This document shows, piece after piece, positions 7,273-15,028 of a DNA stretch of 64,000 nucleotides (positions are counted from its first letter, which is position 1; each line of letters opens with the position of its first letter). A program made the position numbers and the translations under genes. The notes below the pieces were generated by a model. That model did not search any database. It had not been told where the DNA came from and worked only from the letters and a program-made list of their open reading frames with translations. The stretch spans positions 1 to 64,000 of the forward strand of contig CALCLY010000012.1 of the NCBI GenBank assembly GCA_937966555.1, read 5' to 3'. This DNA is from CALCLY01 sp900552775 (GTDB lineage: Bacteria > Bacillota > Clostridia > UMGS1883 > UMGS1540).

Positions 7273-8145
7273 ATGTTATATTTTTTGCTTGTAATTTCAA
7301 CACTTATATCAAGCGGAAAAGCTGTTATATTCAAAAAAATCGGTGTTGAATCAAAATATATAAACCAATTGCTTGCACTGAACAGTCTGTCTTTTGCCGT
7401 TGCATCAGTTACCGTATTTGCGATATCGGGATTTAATTTCAATAGTATTATTCGCATTTCACCATACTCTGCCGTTATATCAGCCGTACTTGCGTTCTTT
7501 GTAACAATTACATACTTATCTCAAATAAAAGCTTTATCTTACGGCAACACTTCAGCTACCATACTTATTTATTCATGCGGCTTTTTGATCCCGATTATAT
7601 TCGGTACTCTAGTTTATAACGAAAAAATAACTTTTGGTGATATATTTGCCGTAGCATTGTTGCTGATTTCACTGTTTTTAATAATAACACCGGAAAATAA
7701 CACCGCATTTTCTTTAAAATGGTTGTTATTCTCCGGCGTTTCTATGGCAGGTTCGGGCTGTATCGCAGTTTTGCAAAAAATTCATCAACATTCGCAATTT
7801 GCCAATGAATTTATTAGCCTGTCTGTTTTAGAATTTATATTTGCCGCCGTAATTTTGACAATTATTACATATATCGTGCCAAACCCACGAAAGCGCTTAA
7901 TCGTATCTTTAAAAGACGTATCTGCGGGAGCGTTGAACGGTTTGTTCATCGGTGTACTCAATTTACTTAATCTGACTCTTGCCGGCAAACTGCCGGCTAT
8001 GATATTATTTCCTATATACAACATTGGAAGTATCGTTTTGACAGGAATTTTATGTACACTCATATATAAAGAAAAAAATACAAAAAAAGAAGCTATCGGC
8101 TTTGCTATAGGCTGTATTGCAATAATAATTATCGGAATATTTTAA
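7273..8145 (+). CDS. EamA/DMT-superfamily transporter
   Basis: A 290-aa membrane protein with ten hydrophobic segments in two repeated halves, as in the drug/metabolite transporter superfamily (EamA type). The first half begins MLYFLLVISTLISSGKAVIF and the second near residue 150 (LKWLLFSGVSMAGSGCIAVL). No charged substrate motif points to a substrate; relatives move sugars, amino acids or metabolites. ATG follows GGAGG. The glycosidase gene starts 15 bases after its stop, so the two are almost certainly cotranscribed, and it may import the substrate of, or export a product of, that enzyme. Confidence 0.85.
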   Translation: MLYFLLVISTLISSGKAVIFKKIGVESKYINQLLALNSLSFAVASVTVFAISGFNFNSIIRISPYSAVISAVLAFFVTITYLSQIKALSYGNTSATILIYSCGFLIPIIFGTLVYNEKITFGDIFAVALLLISLFLIITPENNTAFSLKWLLFSGVSMAGSGCIAVLQKIHQHSQFANEFISLSVLEFIFAAVILTIITYIVPNPRKRLIVSLKDVSAGALNGLFIGVLNLLNLTLAGKLPAMILFPIYNIGSIVLTGILCTLIYKEKNTKKEAIGFAIGCIAIIIIGIF

Positions 8146-8160
8146 AGGAAAGGTGATTTT

Positions 8161-9177
8161 ATGAAAATACCATGGAAAACAAAAGGCATTGTGCTTACCG
8201 CACCGCTTACAAAGGAAGTTGATGATGTTGTAGAATTTATCGACAAATATTTAGCGCCAAACGGTTGTAATCTCATTGTGATGCAAATTCGTTACCGGTA
8301 TCGGTTTAGACTTCACCCCGAATGTCAGGGTTATGACCCATTAAGCTGCAATGATGTAAAAAAGCTTGTTAATGTATGTAAAAAACACAATATTCGTCTT
8401 GTACCTAAAATGAATCTGCAAGGTCATCAGTCAGGTCTCCATAATACACCGACCGACGGTATCCTTCACGGTCATGCTGAAAAAATCCCGGATTTCCGAG
8501 ACGGACTTCTCAGGGCATATCCTGAGTTTGATGAAATGCCCAATGAAAAAGGCGTCTTTTACAGCCGAAGCCTGTGTCTTACCAATCCGCTTGTAAAATC
8601 AATTGTATTTGACCTTATGGACGAACTGCTTGATGTTTTTGAGGCTAATGCCATGCATATCGGATGCGATGAAATTTTTCACATCGGCATATGCCCTGAA
8701 TGCAGAAAACATTCAAACGCAGAGCTGCTCGCAAATTGGATAAATACGCTGCAGGAACATCTTGCCGAAAAAAACGCCGAGCTTATGATGTGGGGAGATC
8801 GTCTTCTCAGTGATGAGGAAACGGGCTATGGAATGTACGAAGCATCAAGAAATAATACCGCAGAAGCAATAAACATGATTTCAAAAGATATTATTATATG
8901 TGACTGGCATTATGAAAATCAAACTGAATTTCCGTCTGTTGATATATTCGCACGAAAAAACATTCGCATGTTTATATGCCCAATGCGAGTTAAACAGCAC
9001 GCCGTAAATTTTATAGAATATGCAAAGCTGCACGATAAAGGACATATTGAAGGTATTCTTTTGACCACCTGGTTTGGTTCCGGAGAACTTTCGCGGCATA
9101 TTCTCCATGGTGAAGCGCCTAAATGGCAGCACACAGCAGAACTTTCTGAAACGCTGCGTTTTCTGTTTGAAAATTAA
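8161..9177 (+). CDS. GH20-like beta-N-acetylhexosaminidase catalytic domain, cytoplasmic
   Basis: A 338-aa TIM-barrel glycosidase related to GH20. The diagnostic H-x-G-x-D-E motif is present as MHIGCDEIF, giving the catalytic Asp-Glu pair at about residues 170-171. Other barrel-strand motifs are VPKMNLQGHQSGL (about 81-93) and LMMWGDRL. There is no signal peptide and no N-terminal GH20b domain, and the protein is shorter than classic hexosaminidases. It should therefore act in the cytoplasm on small imported glycosides. GH20 enzymes use substrate-assisted catalysis on N-acetylhexosaminides, but substrate here is inferred only from family. ATG follows AAAGGAAAGGTG. Its last codons lie within the direct repeat at 9152-9257. 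Confidence 0.8.
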   Translation: MKIPWKTKGIVLTAPLTKEVDDVVEFIDKYLAPNGCNLIVMQIRYRYRFRLHPECQGYDPLSCNDVKKLVNVCKKHNIRLVPKMNLQGHQSGLHNTPTDGILHGHAEKIPDFRDGLLRAYPEFDEMPNEKGVFYSRSLCLTNPLVKSIVFDLMDELLDVFEANAMHIGCDEIFHIGICPECRKHSNAELLANWINTLQEHLAEKNAELMMWGDRLLSDEETGYGMYEASRNNTAEAINMISKDIIICDWHYENQTEFPSVDIFARKNIRMFICPMRVKQHAVNFIEYAKLHDKGHIEGILLTTWFGSGELSRHILHGEAPKWQHTAELSETLRFLFEN

Positions 9178-9257
9178 TTCCATAATAAATTTGAGAGTGT
9201 GGATATACTTTTTAAAAGCTTCCCGCACTCTTTTTAATTACTAATTTCTGCCGAATA
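9152..9257. repeat. 106-bp direct repeat, copy A
   Basis: Matches 11181-11286 at 101 of 106 positions in the same orientation. Copy A contains the last codons and stop of the GH20 gene (LRFLFEN), a shared intergenic stretch with the CCCGCACTCTTTTT terminator-like sequence, and on the opposite strand a tail reading FGRN-stop like that of metH. Beyond the right boundary the minus strand still encodes a diverged metH-like tail (INTSKEVFGRN). Confidence 0.9.
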
Positions 9258-9461
9258 CCTCTTTGGAAGTGTTAATACAGAAAAACGTGTAAGGAAAAAC
9301 AAAAAACGAACCACAGAGATATTTGCACCGTAGGCGCTCTCGCAAAAGGTTGGTAGTGAGCCAAAGGCTTATGAATGTGCTTGCAAATGAGTAGCCGACG
9401 TGAACGTAGCCTTTTGCGACAAAGGAGGAATGACGAAGCATTTGACTGATTTTTTGGAAAG

Positions 9462-9491
9462 AAAAATCGGAATGGAGCGAAGTCCATTCCG
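9462..9491 (-). terminator. Terminator of tRNA-Ala
   Basis: Minus strand: CGGAATGGA-cttcgc-TCCATTCCG (9-bp perfect stem) followed by ATTTTTC, starting three bases after the tRNA 3' end. The remaining 9258-9461 stretch has no gene I can support. Confidence 0.85.
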
Positions 9492-9494
9492 ACG

Positions 9495-9570
9495 TGGTGG
9501 AGATACGGGGATTCGAACCCCGGACCTCTTACATGCGAAGCAAGCGCTCTCCCAACTGAGCTATACCCCC
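9495..9570 (-). tRNA. tRNA-Ala (anticodon CGC)
   Basis: A 76-nt cloverleaf read from the minus strand. Acceptor GGGGGTA pairs with TATCTCC with two G-T pairs. The D arm is GCTC-AGTTGGGA-GAGC, the anticodon arm CTTGC-TTCGCAT-GTAAG, and the T arm CGGGG-TTCGAAT-CCCCG. CCA is encoded. The anticodon loop TTCGCAT gives anticodon CGC, reading the alanine codon GCG. It is a lone tRNA gene with its own promoter and terminator. Confidence 0.95.
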
Positions 9571-9588
9571 ATTTGTCACAATGTTTAA

Positions 9589-9617
9589 ATTATACACCCA
9601 TTTTATTTGCAAGTCAA
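9589..9617 (-). promoter_or_regulatory. Promoter of tRNA-Ala
   Basis: Minus strand: TTGACT (9612-9617), 17-bp spacer, TATAAT (9589-9594). Transcription would start about 12 bases before the mature tRNA 5' end. Confidence 0.85.
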
Positions 9618-9708
9618 TATTTTTTTTAATATTATTTAAAATCTGTAAAAGCGGCATTGCAGAAAATGCGTCAAAGTAAACGCCTATGCCGTTCCGCTTA
9701 CAAAACAC

Positions 9709-10959
9709 TTAATTTTCTTCGATAAATCGCGTCCAGGTCTTTTTTGACAAAAGCGCCGTAATTACAACAAAGGCGGCAAGGCAAATCCAGATAATTATTG
9801 TTTTCGTCCACCCTACGCTGTCAATGAGCACACCGTATCCGAAGATGGAAATAACATTTCCCAAAGCAGCCCCGGCATTTATCAGTCCCGCCGATGTTCC
9901 TGTAAAATTATACTTTGTATATCTGTATGAAACACTTTGACTTAATATAACACTTCCGCAGGAATATGAAATAGTTGTAACAATCATAAGCATAATTACT
10001 ATCACGGCAACGGGAATAAAATCACGAAGCAGAAGTAACGAAATAAACGGAAATGCAACGGCATACATAGCCGCGAGCGTTTTCATTTCATTTCCCTTAT
10101 TATAAGACAGAATCTTTTCTGCGGGATAAATGCCGAAAAAATTTGATATTAAAACAAGTATTGTGAAAATCAGCGAAAGTGTTGTTGCAACGCCTTTTGT
10201 TTCTATAAGCATTGTGGGAACCCATGTGGTTAATCCGGTGCTTAAAGTGGCTCTTACAAGTGAAATCATTATCATGACAGCCAGACCGTTTTTCAGAAAA
10301 TGACCAATGTTTTTAATATCACTCTTGGGTGCCTTGCTCGAAACAACCTCACGAAAATCATATTTGTCAATATATTCATAAAGAGGCTTTCCGTGACGCA
10401 AATATGCAATAATAAAAAGAATTGCAAGGACAAGATCTATAGCGGCATTCACAATAAACAAAGCCTGCCAGCCGAATTTCGAAAGAGCCGACGCAAATGC
10501 ATAACTGAGCGCCGTGCCGACACAATACGGGAACGTAATATAATGATGCGCTTTTTCCATATGCTCTTTTAAAATACCCTTTGATAAAATGACCACCGTT
10601 GCAGGCCACAGACCAAACTGAATAAAGCCGAACAAGCCCCAGACAACAAGCATTGGTATAAATCCGCCGACAAACGGAAAAACGGCACAAACGGAAGCTG
10701 TTCCGAAAATACCCAAAATAATAAGCTTTTCCGGCTTAAATTTATCTGCAATAAAACCACCGCAAACCTGACCGAGGGTATAAACAACCCAATATACCGA
10801 AGAAATTGCGCCCGCCTGACTTTTTGTCAGCAAGCCATCGTTTATTATTGATGGCATTGCCGAAGAAAACGCCATTTTTGACATGGTTGTCAAGCAATAA
10901 GTAACCCATAAAAATATAAAAACAATTGTACTGCTTTTGCGCGCTTTGTTATAATTCAT
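9709..10959 (-). CDS. MFS transporter of the organophosphate:phosphate antiporter (GlpT/UhpT) type
   Basis: A 416-aa protein with twelve hydrophobic segments. The N-terminal signature MSKMAFSSAMPSIINDGLLTKSQAG, continuing into a GQVCGGFIADKF segment (loop 2-3 MFS motif), resembles the OPA family that exchanges sugar phosphates or glycerol-3-phosphate for phosphate. A central cytoplasmic loop (about 195-215) separates the two six-helix halves. ATG follows CTGGAGA at good spacing. It is monocistronic with its own promoter and a palindrome over the -35. It lies in the segment flanked by 106-bp direct repeats, which suggests it was inserted between the GH20 and metH genes. The exact substrate is unknown. 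Confidence 0.82.
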   Translation of the reverse strand: MNYNKARKSSTIVFIFLWVTYCLTTMSKMAFSSAMPSIINDGLLTKSQAGAISSVYWVVYTLGQVCGGFIADKFKPEKLIILGIFGTASVCAVFPFVGGFIPMLVVWGLFGFIQFGLWPATVVILSKGILKEHMEKAHHYITFPYCVGTALSYAFASALSKFGWQALFIVNAAIDLVLAILFIIAYLRHGKPLYEYIDKYDFREVVSSKAPKSDIKNIGHFLKNGLAVMIMISLVRATLSTGLTTWVPTMLIETKGVATTLSLIFTILVLISNFFGIYPAEKILSYNKGNEMKTLAAMYAVAFPFISLLLLRDFIPVAVIVIMLMIVTTISYSCGSVILSQSVSYRYTKYNFTGTSAGLINAGAALGNVISIFGYGVLIDSVGWTKTIIIWICLAAFVVITALLSKKTWTRFIEEN

Positions 10960-11007
10960 CAGTATCTCCAGTATGTAAAATTCGAAGCTATTATTCGTTT
11001 ATATAAA

Positions 11008-11036
11008 AGTATACCATAAATAATCCGCTGTGTCAA
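11008..11036 (-). promoter_or_regulatory. Promoter of the OPA-type transporter
   Basis: Minus strand: TTGACA (11031-11036), 17-bp spacer, TATACT (11008-11013). It lies about 50 bases upstream of the transporter ATG. Confidence 0.85.
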
Positions 11037-11046
11037 GCTTTGACAC
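11030..11046. promoter_or_regulatory. Palindrome GTGTCAA-gct-TTGACAC over the -35, candidate operator
   Basis: A perfect 7+7 inverted repeat overlaps the transporter -35 element. A dimeric repressor bound here would block polymerase. No regulator gene sits beside it, so the protein is unknown. Confidence 0.5.
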
Positions 11047-11180
11047 GCCGGCATTTGTATAAATTCAATTGAAATGCGGGTTGATTTTTGTGAATATTTT
11101 ATATTAAGAGGAATTTTGTCAAGGGTAAATCTAATATTTTTTGAAAATTTCAGAAAATTATATCACAGAAACTGAAAAAT

Positions 11181-11286
11181 CGCTGCGTTTTCTGTTTGAA
11201 AATTAATTGCAAAATAAAGTTGAGAGCGCGGATATACTTTTTAAAAGCTTCCCGCACTCTTTTTAATTACTAATTTCTGCCGAATA
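11181..11286. repeat. 106-bp direct repeat, copy B
   Basis: Second copy of the 9152-9257 repeat (five mismatches). It carries a GH20-like tail on the plus strand (TEKSLRFLFEN-stop, with diverged codons just upstream) that belongs to no intact gene here, followed by the true 3' end of metH on the minus strand (IFGRN). From 11047 to 11180 there is no gene except that degenerate GH20-like tail. Confidence 0.9.
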
Positions 11287-13609
11287 TTTTTTTTGCATAA
11301 TTTACGGTTGCAAGCGCGTCGGGCGCGTAGCAATCAGCGCCTATCATATCGGCGTACTCGCGCGTGAGCACGGCACCGCCCACAACAATTTTAAAATCTT
11401 TGCCCGTTTCTCTCAGTGCTTTTATTGTTTCCTCCATAGAAGAAACGGTTGTAGTCATAAGCGCTGAAAGTCCTATAAGATGTATGTTTTCGCGGACGGC
11501 ACATTCAACAATCTTTTCGCTTTCCACATCTTTTCCGAGATCCACAACATCAAAACCGTAATTCTGAAGCAAAAGCTTCACAATATTTTTTCCTATATCG
11601 TGAATATCGCCGTGAACGGTGGCAAGCAGAATTTTATCTTCTCCGCTTTTTGTCTCCTTTGATGAATCGGAAATTGCGGCAAATGCATTTTTTGCCGTTT
11701 CCGCAGATGAGAGGAGACTCGGAAGATAAATTTTCTTTTCTTCAAATCCTTTTCCTACCGCATCAAGAGCCGGAATTATGTGCCCGTTTATAATCTCAAG
11801 TCCGTCTGTATTTTTAAGCATTTCAAGAGTTTTGTCATATGCCGCGCTTTTAAGACCCAGCTCTATAATATCGCGAAGAGAAAGCTCTGTAAACGCAGCT
11901 TTTTCGTTTTTTTCGGTTTCGCTGAACCTTTCTATATAATTTCTGCAGTCTTCATCAAATCCCATCAACGCGTTAAATGCCGCAACGGCACCCATCATTT
12001 GAGAAGATAAAGGATTCATAATAGCCGCCGAAAGTCCTGAATGCATTGCCATTGTTAAAAATGCCGTATTTGCTGTCGGACGTTCCGGAAGTCCGAACGA
12101 AACATTTGAAACACCCAAAACCGTGTGAGCGTGAAGCTTTTCGTGTATCATATTTACGGCGCGCAAAGTTTCGCGCGGTGCGGAAGGCTCTGACGAGACG
12201 GTAAGCGTCAGCGGATCTATAATAATATCTTTTTTATCTATTCCGTACTTTGCCGCTTCGTTTATAATTTTTTCGGCAATTTTAAATCTGCCTTCGGCTT
12301 TTTCGGGTATTCCGTCCTCATCAAGCGTAAGTCCGACCAAAACACCTCCGTATTTTTGCACAAGCGGAAAAACTGCATCCATAGATTCTTTTTTGCCGTT
12401 AACGGAGTTTATCATGGGCTTTCCGTTATAAATACGCATAGCGGCTTCCAGCGCTTCGGGCGAGCTGCTGTCAATCTGAAGCGGTATGCTCAAAATACTC
12501 TGAAGTTCAAAAACGGCTTTTTTCATCATTGCCGTTTCGTCTATTTCCGGCAGTCCGACATTAACGTCCAGCACATCAGCGCCGTTCTCCTGCTGAGAAA
12601 TACCCTCTTTTAATATATAATCAATATCGTTATTTCTCAAAGCTTCTTTAAGTTTTTTCTTTCCCGTCGGGTTAATCCTCTCTCCTATTACAATTGGTCT
12701 TTTGCCGATTTCGACCCCAGCCCCGAAGCTTGATACGAACGTAATATTCTTATTTTCGGGCAATTTCATTTTAACTCCGCTGCATTTTTCTCTCGTCAGC
12801 CGAATATGTTCCGGCGTCGTACCGCAGCAGCCGCCGAGAAGTTGAGCTCCCCTTTCGGCAAATTCACGCATAATATTGGAAAAAGCCTCCGCATCCAAAT
12901 CAAAAACCGTTTCGCCGTTTACAAAGCGCGGCAGTCCGGCATTCGGAACAATGGCAATGGGCGTACTCGAAATTTTTTGGAGCTTCTCAAATATAGGCTT
13001 ATATTTATCGGGACCGAAACCGCAGTTGAGGCCTATTACATCAACTCTTAAGCCTTCAAGCATAGCAACAACCGACATAATATCGGCGCCGCAGAGCATT
13101 TTCCCGTCTTTGTCGAGGCTTACAGACGCCAAAACGGGCAATGAGCTGCATTCTTTTGCGGCGAGAACCGCCGCTTTAAGTTCATAAATATCCGTAAATG
13201 TTTCAAGAGAAATCATATCGGCATATTTTTGTCCTGCCGTAACAGTTTCAGCAAAAGCGGAATAGGCATCTTCAAAATCCACAGTTCCCATAGGCTTTAA
13301 AAGCGCTCCGAGCGGCCCTACGTCCAGCGTAACAAAACCGCGTCCGAATTTTTCCGCACATTCGCGCGCATTCCGCATTGCCGTTTCAACAATTTCGGAA
13401 ACGGAATAATTCTGCAGCTTAAACCTGTTGGCACCGAATGTGTTTGACGTTATTATATCGGCACCGCTTTGAAGGTATGCCGTGTGAATTTTTTTTATTC
13501 TTTCGGGTTCTTTGATATTCAAAATCTCGGGCAGCACATCTGTTTTACCAATCATAGTGCCGAGCCCCCCGTCAATAAAAAGCATTTTTTTACCGATTAA
13601 GTTCCTCAT
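11270..13609 (-). CDS. metH: Cobalamin-dependent methionine synthase lacking the activation domain
   Basis: Transfers a methyl group from 5-methyl-tetrahydrofolate via cobalamin to homocysteine. In order: homocysteine S-methyltransferase domain (1-~290, zinc Cys in GLNCGFG and LLGGCCGTTPEH); pterin-binding barrel (~300-570, VIGERINPTGKKKLKEAL, DVNVGLPEIDE); cap and cobalamin-binding modules (~575-779) with the D-x-H-x-x-G motif in VHGDIHDIGKNIVKLLL. Classic MetH is about 1200 aa; this one stops after the B12 module. The missing AdoMet activation domain is the gene immediately upstream. I prefer ATG 13609, with AAAGGA 8 bases upstream, over ATG 13618. It overlaps the activation-domain gene, indicating translational coupling. 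Confidence 0.95.
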   Translation of the reverse strand: MRNLIGKKMLFIDGGLGTMIGKTDVLPEILNIKEPERIKKIHTAYLQSGADIITSNTFGANRFKLQNYSVSEIVETAMRNARECAEKFGRGFVTLDVGPLGALLKPMGTVDFEDAYSAFAETVTAGQKYADMISLETFTDIYELKAAVLAAKECSSLPVLASVSLDKDGKMLCGADIMSVVAMLEGLRVDVIGLNCGFGPDKYKPIFEKLQKISSTPIAIVPNAGLPRFVNGETVFDLDAEAFSNIMREFAERGAQLLGGCCGTTPEHIRLTREKCSGVKMKLPENKNITFVSSFGAGVEIGKRPIVIGERINPTGKKKLKEALRNNDIDYILKEGISQQENGADVLDVNVGLPEIDETAMMKKAVFELQSILSIPLQIDSSSPEALEAAMRIYNGKPMINSVNGKKESMDAVFPLVQKYGGVLVGLTLDEDGIPEKAEGRFKIAEKIINEAAKYGIDKKDIIIDPLTLTVSSEPSAPRETLRAVNMIHEKLHAHTVLGVSNVSFGLPERPTANTAFLTMAMHSGLSAAIMNPLSSQMMGAVAAFNALMGFDEDCRNYIERFSETEKNEKAAFTELSLRDIIELGLKSAAYDKTLEMLKNTDGLEIINGHIIPALDAVGKGFEEKKIYLPSLLSSAETAKNAFAAISDSSKETKSGEDKILLATVHGDIHDIGKNIVKLLLQNYGFDVVDLGKDVESEKIVECAVRENIHLIGLSALMTTTVSSMEETIKALRETGKDFKIVVGGAVLTREYADMIGADCYAPDALATVNYAKKIFGRN

Positions 13610-14132
13610 AGTTTTCATCCTTTATACCTATTATTGCCGATACCGATTTTGTCGGAATCATCATATAACCACTGCATGTAAGCCCTATTTTCTCTGCGCC
13701 GCAAAATGCCAGCAGCTGCGGCTGCACTTCTATCGGATAATCTCCGTATCCCGGAGAAAAACGCATTGTAATCGAATTGCTTTCGGCAAGTTTTGCGCAA
13801 ATTTCATCGCAGTATTCTTCAAGACATGCCGAAGCTGCCGCATCAACAGCCACAGCTTCACGCATGCTCTGAAGCTGTGTTTTGCGAATCAGCAAATCAA
13901 CACCGGGACCCAAAGTTGCGATTAAAACGAAAGCTTTTGAGCAGCCGCAAAGATGTTTTTCAATGTCTGCGCCGCGCAAAAGCTCTTTATTATCGGAATT
14001 AATGACTGTAAGTCTGCTTACGGGCGTAGAAACGCTTCGTACCTTTTCAATCGCAGTTTCTGCAAGTTCGATTGTTTCGGGAGACGAGTCACTGCCTGCT
14101 CCCATAAATCTAAGTGTATCCGAAATCAGCAT
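13590..14132 (-). CDS. Methionine synthase activation domain as a separate protein
   Basis: A 180-aa protein resembling the C-terminal AdoMet-binding domain of MetH, which reductively remethylates cob(II)alamin. Family-like segments are KAFVLIATLGPGVDLLIRK, DAAASACLEEYCDEIC, and RFSPGYGDYPIEVQPQLL, the last matching the conserved R-x-S-x-G-Y-x-x-x-P element that binds AdoMet. The stop overlaps the start of metH by 20-29 bases, and its own ATG shares one base with the metF stop codon (TAATG). The order metF, activation domain, metH on one transcript implies a split MetH working as two polypeptides. Confidence 0.88.
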   Translation of the reverse strand: MLISDTLRFMGAGSDSSPETIELAETAIEKVRSVSTPVSRLTVINSDNKELLRGADIEKHLCGCSKAFVLIATLGPGVDLLIRKTQLQSMREAVAVDAAASACLEEYCDEICAKLAESNSITMRFSPGYGDYPIEVQPQLLAFCGAEKIGLTCSGYMMIPTKSVSAIIGIKDENYEELNR

Positions 14133-14992
14133 TAAATAATTCCTTTCAGATTGTACATAATTTCCTCGGCAATGTCGGGCTTGTTCATAGTGTAAATGTG
14201 TATGCCCGAAACTCCGTTTGCAACAAGATCTATTATCTGCTCGCTTGCGTAAACAATTCCCGCTTTGCGCAGAGACTCCGGCTTGTCATAATACTTATCA
14301 AGCATATTTCTGTATTTCGGCGTGAGTGTTGCTCCCGACAGACGGCACATTCTTTTAACCGAATTTCTGTTTACAACAGGCATTATCCCGGCATGGACCG
14401 GAACCTCAATGCCTCGTGCTGCGGCACGATACAGAAAATTATAAAAAACGTCGTTGTCAAAATACAGCTGCGAAACAAGAAAATCAACCCCCGCGGCAGT
14501 TTTATATTTAAGATTTTCTATATCGGTTACAATATTGTCGCTCTCCGTATGCCCCTCGGGATAACATGCTCCGCCAACACAAAAGTCATCGAATTTTTTT
14601 ATTTCGGAAATCAAATCCGAAGCATGTTTAAAATCCAGACACATGTCATCCTGTCCCGGCGGGAAATCTCCGCGCAATGCCAGAATATTCTGAATTTTTC
14701 TTTCGGAAAGCTCGGAAAGTATATCTCCGAGCGTTTCTTTTGCCGTTCCCACGCATGTAAGATGAGCAAGCGATGTAACATTAAGTTCATCCTGAATAAA
14801 CGATGCCAATGCAAAGGTATTATCTCTTGAAGAGCCGCCGGCACCGTATGTAACGCTTATAAAATCAGGCTTTTTTAATGCCAGCTTTCGCGCGGCTTCC
14901 GTAACGCTTTCAAAAGGCGTATCCGGTTTCGGCGGAAAAATTTCAAATGACAAAACAGTATCCTTATTTTTTTCTATATCTTTTATAAACAT
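14132..14992 (-). CDS. metF: Methylenetetrahydrofolate reductase
   Basis: Reduces 5,10-methylene-THF to 5-methyl-THF, the methyl donor for MetH. The 286-aa TIM barrel shows the family start LSFEIFPPKPDTPFESV, with the conserved catalytic Glu in FEIFPPK, then FISVTYGAGGSSRDNT, ILALRGDFPPGQ and QLYFDND. ATG 14992 has GGAG 5-9 bases upstream; an earlier in-frame ATG at 15025 has no such site. It lies 36 bases after ychF and overlaps the activation-domain gene by one base. It therefore belongs to a methyl-transfer operon with the split MetH. Confidence 0.95.
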   Translation of the reverse strand: MFIKDIEKNKDTVLSFEIFPPKPDTPFESVTEAARKLALKKPDFISVTYGAGGSSRDNTFALASFIQDELNVTSLAHLTCVGTAKETLGDILSELSERKIQNILALRGDFPPGQDDMCLDFKHASDLISEIKKFDDFCVGGACYPEGHTESDNIVTDIENLKYKTAAGVDFLVSQLYFDNDVFYNFLYRAAARGIEVPVHAGIMPVVNRNSVKRMCRLSGATLTPKYRNMLDKYYDKPESLRKAGIVYASEQIIDLVANGVSGIHIYTMNKPDIAEEIMYNLKGII

Positions 14993-15028
14993 AATACTCT
15001 CCGTTTCGCCGCTGTGTCTCGGCACAGT

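Noticed and set aside
9241..9441. A 66-codon minus-strand frame ending FGRN
   Set aside because: Only the last ~12 codons resemble metH; the rest is downstream of the tRNA terminator and has no start signals. It is treated as a remnant within the repeat.
14993..15028. A SAM or other methionine riboswitch ahead of metF
   Set aside because: The gap to ychF is only 36 bases, too short for such a fold.
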